From the NCBI GenBank assembly GCA_034687125.1, contig JAQGBZ010000146.1:62001-126000 (forward strand): a stretch of DNA of 64,000 bases, written 5' to 3'. Position 1 is the stretch's first letter, and the number at the start of each line of letters is the position of its first letter. Under the pieces are notes generated by a model that saw nothing but the letters and a program-made list of their open reading frames with translations, was not told the DNA's origin and searched no databases. Positions 50,512-61,505 of this stretch are shown here, in pieces. The DNA is from Neelides folsomi (taxonomy: Eukaryota; Arthropoda; Collembola; Neelipleona; Neelidae). The position numbers were made by a program, and so were the translations under genes.

Positions 50512-53500
50512 TCACGTGTCGACGGCGAACAATTCTTTGTGGAGGGCCGGGAACTCGAGATGTGGGGACATGCGGCGAAGCCGACCGAGAGCCTCCAGGT
50601 GCATCAGGCCCAATTCCCTATTTAACAAATAATTAGCCAAAAATTATAATCAACGATCTTTTAAAGATTATTTAAATTAAATTAATAATGTTAATTTAAA
50701 AATTGATATTTAAAATTCAGGAATTAGTTATGGCAGACCTTAGCTGAGGTACACGTGCTAGCAAGGCGTCGACGACGGTGACGTCTCCTTTCAGAGGCTG
50801 CCGATGTGTCCGGGCCACTTCGAACCGAAGCGACCTGAGGACTGCCCCGTTGAGCCGCCCGATTTCCTGCGTCCCTTTCAACCCGGGCCGATCTAGGGAA
50901 AGACGTTTTAATGGTGATGAGGAATTGGGACGCATACCCGGTGAAAGCAGGACAAAGGCGGAGTAGAGGGCGAGCTGAGTGTCCGTGAGCTTGAGTTCCG
51001 CCAGGGCCCGGGCCACGTCAAAGAGGGACGAAACGAGCTTCATCTCCGTCGTGTCAGCCGTGAGGAACGCCTCGGGTGGAAGGAGAGTCTCCCCAAAAAG
51101 GACGGAGTTGCTCGCGGGGTCGTAGTGCCGCGATACTCGGAGGACGACGAGCTCGAAGGCTCCCGCTTTGAGGAGGACTATTTGGTCGTCCTGCGGGAGC
51201 TTCATGAACCCAGGCACCATCTTTGCAAACTCGATGATTTGTTGAACGACTGCCGTGAGGCGGGACGCGGCTTCCAACCACAGCTCATCATGGCTCAAAT
51301 CTTTGTAATAGAGCACTTTGGAGATGTCCTGGGGACGTCGGAGCATCTCTCCCACTTGATCTGCAAAAGAAGGAACAAAGTTGAGTCAAGACGAGTTTTA
51401 TTTATTTTTCCAATACTTTTCCAAACATTCCACTTCATCCGTCACTCAACGGGTGCTACAAACGGTTTTATTTCTTTTTTTCACTCACCATTGGTATATA
51501 TGCAGGTTCTTGTATGGGCGTCTGTGATCGTTCGGGCGAGGAGCTCAGAGATCTGAACTGATTCAGTGGGCAGAGTTGTTTGGGGCAAAGACGGTGCTGA
51601 CGGACTCATGAGGATTCCTCCGGAATCGGGAAGTTCTGACGAGTTGGGTCGAGGGTCGAAGCACGGCACTCGACCGTCGTTCGTCGTCGTCGTCACATAG
51701 TCGTCGCAGGGGTCGTAACTTAGGTTTCCACCAGGGACCCAAGGACCGTTCGGAGTATATCTAAAACATTAAATTATTAATAAACTTAACAGTTCAAAGA
51801 TAATAGAAAATAAATGTTCTCCATTAGATAAGTTTTCTTGATTAATTTAAATAGTTAGGAAAATCTTACGGGGCGTCAAATTGGTTGTTGTAAGTATTGG
51901 TGTACGGGTGCATGTTGGGGTCAGAGGAGGAGTTGATCGAAGGGTCATATCCGGACGAGTCAGGGGCGTTATTTTCCACGCTGCTGTTGGGCGAGACCTT
52001 CATTTGGGCTCGGTGATATCTCACTTCATCCTCCACCTTCTCCCTCTGCTTCTTCGACATCCTCCCGAACTTGACGGCTACAAAGAAAAGTTCAAATTGC
52101 AACTCCGCAACAAACCCAATTATCTCACAACGAACAATTCATTCAATTTGACAATCGGCTCATATTACAAATACTCTACAATATATTATAGTAAATATCC
52201 TCTCGTCGTTTTTTATGAAGAATAAATATAACATTTTGAAGAATATTCTCTCACCATTATGATCTCATTGTGCTAAGAGAAATAAAAGGGATTTTTTCTC
52301 TCTCGGAGCAAGGAAATGCCATTTATGGAAAAGTCTAAAAGAAAGCTTCTCAAATCCACGTAGACTCTAATAAAAAAGGGAAAAAACTATCTGAAGCTAA
52401 TGCTCTCTATTTTCCACGGGTTTCTTCATTGAAACTTGCATGATCATATGAAACTCGTATGGAGACTAGTATGGTACGGGAGACTATTAAGAATCGACAA
52501 CCCGCTCATACTTCATCTGAACAAGTCCTTTAACGTTCTTGTTCTCTCCCTTGTTCCATTAGCTATACGGTATAACTTCTACCCCCTACATTGGTTCTAA
52601 CCAGAGGAGTTTGATCAAAAGGAGTAAAGTCCGTCTATTGGCAGACTTCTCCCATCAAACTTTCTCCGGCGAAATCTGAAAAATCCGAAGTCGGGTAGAA
52701 TGAACTTTACGACCACCCTCCGAATGACACATGAAAGTGAAGGCGAGTGAAAAGTAGAAATGACGCTTGACATTTCTATTTTTTCATGACTTGCACGATG
52801 AACCAAGGGAAATAACTAACTCTATAAATATTATACTAATATAACAAGAGCATAAATCCCGAATTCCTTCCCTTTAACATGTCTGAACATAGGACTCTGA
52901 ACACAGGAGTCGAGAGTCTGAATAAGAGTCTGAACATTACAGGTGTGGAGTTTCGAGTTTGGACATCATAAGAGTCTGAACATTGATGTGTGATTTTGTA
53001 ACATGGAGTCGAATACAAAGTTAGTGTAGAAGTTAATAGAGAATGTTTGCGAGTTGTAATCTGGTTGAGGTAGCAAAGGAGAATGTGCGGATCGGCAACG
53101 CAGCCGCGGAGGTTAAAGACCTTCGATGCGGAAGCAGTTGGGAGTCCTCCGAGTCCTCGCCCATTCCCCCCACACTTCTTCTCCTGGCTCTGGTCCTCTA
53201 CACGGATCGATCACTCCGAGAGGGGAAAAAATGGAATAGCAACACTTGAATCTGGGTCAACCAAACAGCTGACATAATTTTTGGCAACTCGGCTCTCCTC
53301 CAGCAAAACCTCAGAGTCCCCACCAACATCACCCATCACCATCACCTTCACTCTCTTAAATATTAAAACCCTTCTAGGAAATTGATTCATATATTTTATA
53401 TAAATTCTAATAAGAATATATAGCTCATATGGTATTTACATAGAATATATTCTGGGGAATTATGTACATATACTCAAATCCCTTTCCTGGACATTTCCCC

Positions 53501-56500
53501 TCCTGATGAAACTATTAAAATCCCATTGGTAAATATACGCTGAAGAGAGTCAACACGATTAGGGTTTTCACTCAAGCTCTAACACTTGGTAAATTATTAT
53601 ATTTATGATAACGGTTCATTGTATAATTAATTTCAGATTCATTATCCTCAGCCTTTCTGCAATTCTCAATTTGCGTTTTTTGAGGGAACTCCATTTGCCC
53701 AATCCCCCGTTCTTGTAATCTGGCTGCGTGTGTGCTGAGTGAGTCAAACATGAATGGAGAAGCCTAGTTAGATAACACGAAAGTGCGGAGAAAAACTCAA
53801 TTACACTCTCTGTAGTGATGAGCAAAGAATAATGCAGTTAGACTCTTCGAACTTTCCTTATTGAGAGGAGGAAAATGTAAATTAGATTTTTAAATGCATC
53901 CTCCATCTTTCATGCCATTTCCACCAGGCTTCATTTTCATGCGGATTCATGTGGAGTGCGTGGCAATGTATTAATGATGGACTTGTCTTTGAGTGCGTGA
54001 ACATCTTCAACAATTCTAAGGTCCTTTATTGAGAGAGGATGATGAGGATGTCTGGAGGGGTCTGAATGAATATCATTCAGACTGGATATGAAAGAATCCC
54101 ATCCATGTGTGGGAAGAATCTGCATGCGAAGGAGATTTGATAATAAATGGCGATTGAGCCCCTCTTGAAAGCTAACTGTGCAGGTGTGGGAGTTGGGAAG
54201 ACTCCCGTTATAACGGGACGAACCTGTCTCTCTGACCCACATTCTTCTACCCTTTATCATTATCAGCAAGCGAGTCGAGGGGAACTTGTGTTTACCCCAA
54301 CCCTTTCCATCCCTCATCCCCCTCGCACGCATCAATTACGATTCCAATGGCCAATAACCGAACTCAAGGTGGAATGGATGACTTGGCTTTGCGAGACGAA
54401 GACCACATTGGATCCTGATCACTCCGCCTACCCGTTATTATCCCTTCACTATTGATTATAATATTAACCATTGGGATTTCATAACTTTCCAAAGCACTAT
54501 TTTTCACCCTTTGGACCTGCTCTAACAAGAATCTAAACATGAATATAATAAAGCGATAATCGAATGATTGCAAAGGAAAATTTATGCTCATGCGGAGAAA
54601 TTTTTTATTTGCCGAAGAGAATTAAAATGAATTTCTATTAAATTCAAAATTAGTAGTAGTATTATTTAGATTGGTTTTCTATTTTTTCATATTTATAGAA
54701 TGAATAGAGCCGATTGTAAATATAAATGCCATATAATATTGTTTTAATATTAATTTTAAATATTTTTCTTACCGTCTCGGGACATTCCGAGTCGAAGGCA
54801 TTTTTGAAGCCGGCAGTATTGACATCGGTTTCTATTCACCCTGTCGACGACGCAGTTTTTGGAACGCGGACATTGGTAGTTGACGACAGAGGATTGGGAT
54901 CGGCGGAAAAAGCCCTTGCATCCTTCACAGGTGATCACCCCGTAGTGAACTCCACTCGACTTGTCTCCGCAAACCTTGCACGGAATGATCTCGATCTGGG
55001 CTGGAATGGAAAGAACAGTTTTAATAAATGATCCGCTTATGTAACTCCGAGCTTCATCCCCCTCAAGCTCCATCCGAACATCCATTATCTTTTATAACCC
55101 ACCGAGGTTATTATATCATAATTAGTCCCAAACTCTGTCGGTTTGTCTGGTGAGTGTGGTGGAGGATTAACAAATAAGTAAATAGGCTTTGGTGGTTTGA
55201 GAAGCATTTAACTTATTCATCGTACACCTACCCCAATCCCTATTTTTTCATCTCACCTCTAATCATAATTCATCACCCGAGCATGCAGAGAAAATAGAGA
55301 ACTTGTAATTAGCGGAATTACACACGTTTCCCTCCATTTCCGCATTTAGATAAAGCTCCTTTTCTCTTCTTGCCTTTTTATTGACATGTTAAATGTGTTT
55401 GATAACACGAGGTCTGTACAAAAGAGTTTCATAAATACACATCTTAACTACACCAAGTAGTTAGCTTTAATAATGCGTACAAAGCAACGGGAGCGGGGAA
55501 TTATACACATTTATTTACACATTGTGCTCTATGATGGTGCGAGGGAGTGAAACAATAGGAACGGCAATTCACATTTACACCCGCGGTCTTCAAGTGCGTC
55601 GTGTAATAAATGAGGAATTCCGCCGGACACTCCAACACTTCCTCACTCTTAAATGAAAGTAAATTGTCATAACCACTCGACGCCTGTCTTGAGACTTGGA
55701 GACTGCAAGGGGCTCAAAGAAGGAATCGGAAGATCCGGCTCTTGTAGACTCAGATTGGGAGACCTCGAGGGACTCAAACGGTACATTTGGTTCATTGTTT
55801 GGGGTCTCGAGTGGGATAGAAAGGTCTGGGACTAATCTCCCACCAGCAAACTCATCACATCCAAACTCCTCGTGAAATGGAGAGGAAGAGACGTAAAATA
55901 ATTGCCCCCGACTGGTCGAGACCAAACAGGAGTTGGTGCAATCTAAGGGGCTTCCATTCAACACTTGTTCGCCCAAAAACCCGACTAATAGACGAATTCA
56001 AATAATGCATTTCCTTTTAGAGTGATTGGACAAGCCCAGAACTAAAAGCATACCATACCTAGTATACCCAAGAACATACAAATTGTATGTACCACGTACA
56101 CTATGTAAGAAAACTATGTAATAGAACATAGGAGTATATATAGAATTTTGAATATACCAGAATTTTGAAATTTTAGTTATATAAATACTGTAAAATACCT
56201 GTTCTATTCTGTAGATTGTTTGCACTTTACGGTCTATTCATACATAAGGGACTGAAACAGACAGGTGCCTTAAGTATAATGGAAAAGGTCTTGTTCGTTC
56301 CTCACATTCAATTATGGTATACGAGATGATAATGTAACCTGATATTTATAATAATTTCCTCTTATATAATAATGACAAGGAAGAGGGAAATAGCGGATGG
56401 TGGAGAAACGAAGGTTTTTTAAGGTAGAACCTGGAGGTGTGTGGATGAAACAGAACCATTTATAGTCCAAACCGTCGTTCCTGAGTGAATTTGCCGAAGA

Positions 56501-59500
56501 GGAGAATCTCATGTTACAAGAGGAGATTACAGACATTAAGGCCATTATGGTTCTCTATTAAGGAGAGTGTAACTGAGGGCCGCCTGAGAGGATTAAAAGA
56601 TCCAACCGCATTGAGATTTAATATGCGAACCCACCATAGAGAGGAACGTCGAGACCGGAAATAATCCCGTTCCATCTCGGATCTAACCTCTCATCATAAA
56701 TGGCAGAGCAGTGGTTGTTCATACACCCATGAGGATATGAGACGACGGGATATGTTGAGAATGGAACAGAACAAATGGAAACTTTGCTTGTCTCGTTATT
56801 CAAAGACTCTTCTCTCCCTTGAATGTAATTTGTGCCGAAGGAACATACAGACTCACACAGGTATGTGATAAAATGCCTCCCAGGCACAATTCTGCAAGTC
56901 CCGTTACCCTCACGCTTTGTACGACTCCGCACATATTCATTGGAAGAGAAATAAAAAAGGAATTTTTAGCCATCCTGACAATTCCTTTGTAAACTCATAC
57001 TCATATTAATGTCAAGACATTTTTTTCTCTCATTGGAGATTATGCATGAGGAGAAGAATGGGAATTGTTGACGAATTCTTCTTTCTTTCATCTTTACAAC
57101 TCCCATTGTTATTCCAAATCATTTAAAATCTCATGGGATGGAAATAATATATATTCTTATTAAAGAGAAATATAAAGGAGATAAATCACTCTCGGTTCAT
57201 TTACTTCCAAAATCCCTCAATTATTTATTCCACAATGAGGATTTACCTTTTATGTAATTTTGGAAATTGGAAGGTAAATTCATTACAATTTATATTAAAG
57301 ATATATCATAGAAATGCGTATTATAATTTGATGAGAGACTTTGGAGTAAATCACATTGAGAGATTTCTGCTCTTAACAGGTTCATCGATTTCAAATATGG
57401 ATAGAATATAATTGAATGAGTTATAGTCATATTAGACTCAAACAGACTTCCATTTTCCTTTTCAGACCTTTATTCTTCCTTTCATCTTATTCCCTCTGGT
57501 TTCCTATTATAACCAAATTATGTCCCAGATAGAAAACCTCTCCAATGTATTCTTCCCCACAATGCCCGACTGTCAACTCAATTTGCGGCGTAGTGAGGAA
57601 GAACGTATGGGACTCGGGGGAATCCCAATTTCTCCTAAAAAGAGGAATCCTCGATAAACAATAGAAGGGAATTGAAATATATACTTACTAATGTAATATA
57701 CATGTTTAAATAGGGCCATTTAACGATTCAAAATCCCTCAACTTTACAAAGACAATGGGGAAGTGAAGCATAAAGATATAAAATAAATTTATAAAATATA
57801 TGGCTTACAGCATATTTACAGTATATGTGTGTAAAATACTATATTTACTTATATGAGTGATATAAAGGGAGTAACCAATATAACAATTTATATTAGTTAT
57901 ACTATTAGTATGTCCATAAACGTATATAGGCATGCTTTTAATTCCAACTTGTAAAAGGAATGATATGATGATGGATGATGAGAAGACGGCGTGGCAAACC
58001 GTTGTGATTGGAAGCCTTCGGATTGAGCATCATAAAGTCCCGTTACAAACAAAGATTTTACGACGAGCGAAATGAAGAAGGGCTTGGTCATTTTTACGAC
58101 AGCGTGCCTTTAATTTCCAGAGGGTCCAAACTGTTCCGTCTTTCCAGTTCCTCAATTTTCCAAGGGACACTGACCTTTGGGATGAGGAACGAGGCGGGAT
58201 GAAAAACAAGGCAGTAAAATGAGATCTGTCAGAATGAAACGGAGAGGAAGCTGTAAAGCAAGATGAATTTCAGGGTTCTATTGTAATAGATTAAGGGACT
58301 TTACGAGGAAAAAAAGGAACAGTAAATTAAAATGTGATTTTGACCGAGGAGAAGCTAATTGAATTCGTCTTCTATTATTGCTCATACGAGAATTGGCTAT
58401 AAATATTTACCATATTGGTTGTATTTTTGTCTGGTATAAATATCAAGTTGTTTGTATTTATGAGGGTATAGGAAATATTTATAGTTGTGGAGCGAGATCC
58501 TCTGGAGTTTAATTAAAATGGGCTATTTGGGGATTTTATATGATTAGATGGAGTGGGGAAGATGGGAGATCGGGTCCCGAGTGGAGCGAGTCGTATTAAA
58601 ATTGAGAAATGAGAAATTAAGGAAATGGCAACTACGGAGGAACGAGCGAGTGGCGTAACTTTTTTATCGCGTGATGCAACTCAACATACACAACAGAGAG
58701 CTACAGAGAACGTCGACCTACTTTCAGTTCTTGGACGCGGAAAAAATAGTCGAACACATCTACATAGAGACCAAAGGGAGAGATTGGCAGTTCCCCCAAC
58801 AGAGAAGATCTCTCCCGACGGGCCCACTGGGCCGTCGATTGCGAATCCGTGCAAAAGACCCAATCGGTCCATATCAATCCATTCATGGAGATGGAGAAGG
58901 TAAATAAAAGCCCTCGTTGGCACACTTGGGCATACAAACACTGTTTAAATCTGGGCCCGACTATTTATACAATATCTCAGACTTATCCGAGAATATTTGC
59001 CATATTTGACGAAGGCATTTTCCCCAGCCCAATCGCCCATTATCTCATACACGAGTGGGAGATAAAGGATTCCTTAGGTTCCATAAAATTACCTGGGCTA
59101 TTAATGGGCTATTACCCATTCAACCCATTCTCCATTTGACCTGCTGCCTTTTCCCCATCACAATGGCTATGGCAATGGCTATGGGAGAGGAAGGAATTTA
59201 CAAGTTTGCTCCCAATTCCCACTCCATTCAATTTACATTACGGCTTCCTCTCCAAAGCTTAATAATATAAATTATATAAAAGTCTCCAGCAAATTCCCAA
59301 CTTGCTACCAACTATTTACTACATATTACTCCTACCATAAAAGGTCCAATATGAACAGGAACTGTGAGTTTGGGTATTACAAGGAATAAATATAAGATTA
59401 GAATAAGGATCGTTATGCAGACGTATGGAGATGATCGAGATACCCCCTTGGAAATCGAGAGTTTAATTTCCCATCGATGGGCTCAGATAATATATAAAAT

Positions 59501-61505
59501 GTAAAGTTATGTGATAGTTATGTATGAGATAATGTGGATTTAAGATCCAAGTATGATGTCTCATAGTTCCTATTTGCTATACATGTAATAATAATAATCT
59601 CTAATATAAATTTATATATTATATGGTTAGTAGTAGGAAGCGGGAAGAGAATGGTTCGAAAAGGGCAGAGTCTGAGAGAGAAAGAGAAAACTTTCCAAAA
59701 CGGATTTCACTTCCTACTCTGCTCCCACTCCATGAATTATCGTAGGGCGGACGAAGTCCCCATCCCTACCTCAATCTGTCCGTGTGAATTTAATTGAGTC
59801 TGAGGTGTGCGCCCCTCGTTTCTCCCCCTCCCCACCGGATTATGCCACATTGGAGGAGAAGACGCGTAAGAACGTAATTTCCTCCCCAACTCTCACATTT
59901 AAGAGCAAATCATGTAATATGATAAAAAATGCGAGAAATCTTGTTCCGGACTTCCTCGTTTCATGCTTCTCACACATATCTCCTTCCTCCGCCAATGGGA
60001 AGTTGATGGGAATGGTAAAGAGAGAGATGATGATGATGATGAGGGAGCGATGAATAACTTGATGAATTACGCATGGAAAAAACAAAAACAATATTGGAAA
60101 GCCATCGCTCATTCAACTCTGACTGAGTTTGAAGCTATAAAATTTAACCCATTTCAATGGATGCATTGTTCTCACGGTACAATCACATTTTTTGAACTTA
60201 ATTCAAACATCGAACAATGTCCTTTTTTAATTTAATTTGAATAAAGAAAGGAACGATGTGTAATTTATAGACTAGGGTTATGTATGAATTGCTCTCATGC
60301 TGCATAAATATAATTTATTTTATATAACTACACTATTTATTAGCGTTTGATTCAAATGGTTGGCTTATCCAAGACCCATTATGAGCCATTATGCTCACAT
60401 ACATTATGAAAAATAATGGATTGGCTTAAGTGTTTGCACAACCGTTTTAAAAATGTATCAATTGATTCTAATACAATCCAGACTGTTTTGATTTGAAATT
60501 CATTGGCCTTATTTGGGCCATTCCGTGATCCGCCAGGGTAAAAGAACCCGGAAGAATGTTGTTTATTTAATTCTGGAATAGGAAGTGTTGGTGGGCATAG
60601 TCCCGGGTTCTTTCACTCCTTTCCCCTCTCCCACCTCCCCGATATGTTCCGGAGAGAGGCGGGTAGTAAGTATGTATATATGCCCGCAACCCTCCTAAGG
60701 CTTATGACGGGTTGTGGATCGATCCCTAACGATTTTTCCATCTAGCTTTTCCGGGTCACTACTTAGACTGTTGAGCCGAGTTTTACCTGAAATTTCAGGC
60801 CTTTTTTTGTAATTTTGTAATTAAGGGAAATTCCACCGACTCCACCCCTCGGGTGAGTTTCCAAAAGGTGAGTTGGAGAGATGAGTCGTGGGTTGGGCAA
60901 CTTGATATATAATATATTAATACAAAAAAAGTTGCAATACTCCTTGAGCATTTCCTTCGTGCTCGGTTACATTAGCCGAGTGAATGTAATGCGTATATTG
61001 AATCAGAGGAGTGAGTGGGAGAGCAAGTGAATGGGAAGCATAGGCCTATGACTCCTCTCTATATACAAACACACAGTTTATAGAGTAAGCAAGAGTTGAT
61101 TGCCCTGCCGTTCGTCGATGGGGCAAGCCGATTCACACATACACACACTGGCTCTGCTATTTTACAATGGGCCATTAGGAGATTAATAGATTTATCCCTT
61201 GCCCCACTCCCTCATTATTATATTTTATTTGTGAAATATCCACTTAATTGAACAACGCTCTTTAATTGATTGGAAGAGCTCGGAATATAAAATTCTATTA
61301 AAAGTGCATAAAAAATAAAAAGAGTCGTCCCGAGGACGGGCAGAAGTCTCCGACTCTTATTGTGGAGAAATGAACAAAATCCAATAATGAATTGTTTACC
61401 TTTGATTGACCCGGGCGAAGGGGTCGGTGAGGACGAAGGTGAGGGGATATCGTTAATTGCACTTTTCGAGGGCTGAGACGCCCAAATTTTCTCCCACATA
61501 TCCAT
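50512..61505 (-). CDS. HR3: HR3/ROR-type nuclear receptor (NR1F)
   Basis: Seven coding exons: 61505-61400, 55000-54773, 52077-51870, 51760-51489, 51360-50938, 50892-50739 and 50617-50512, all GT-AG, coding 498 residues. HR3 is a nuclear transcription factor induced by ecdysone in insects that acts in moulting. Exon 1 begins MDMWEKIW and ends SPGSIK, joining [14 protein letters not shown] as in insect HR3; an in-frame TGA lies four codons upstream. DNA-binding domain 43-112: P-box CEGCKG (60-65) and second finger [20 protein letters not shown] (79-98). C-terminal extension [19 protein letters not shown]. Ligand-binding domain about 251-498, starting [21 protein letters not shown], with SPDRPGL (411-417) and AF-2 core FPALHKELF (486-494). 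Continuing through the 45-nt intron would insert 15 residues before DRPGL and is unlikely. The hinge (130-250) is rich in N, S, P, D and T. Confidence 0.97.
50893..50937 (-). other. 45-nt in-frame mini-intron in the HR3 ligand-binding domain
   Basis: On the minus strand the exon ends CCGG, followed by GTATGCG, and resumes after TTTCCCTAG with ATCGG. Removal leaves LLSPDRPGLKG, the canonical nuclear-receptor motif after helix 8. The 45 nt are a multiple of three without stop, so a gene finder can read through them. Confidence 0.85.
52881..52990. repeat. scattered AGAGTCTGAACAT repeats in HR3 intron
   Basis: Four or more copies of (AGA)GTCTGAA(CAT) within 110 bp, irregularly spaced. Located in the intron between the two DNA-binding-domain exons. 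Confidence 0.6.
55001..61399. other. large first coding intron of HR3
   Basis: 6.4 kb between the start-codon exon and the first zinc-finger exon, a likely place for alternative promoters and enhancers. It contains several open frames without known motif (55590-55976 minus, 58674-58907 plus). No mobile element recognised. Confidence 0.5.

Noticed and set aside
51125-51556. 143-codon plus-strand open frame
   Set aside because: Antisense shadow of the HR3 ligand-binding-domain exon.
58147-58160. AAAGGTCA half-site on the minus strand in the HR3 intron, as for HR3/ROR autoregulation
   Set aside because: Single 8-bp match without the full A/T-rich flank; not significant alone.
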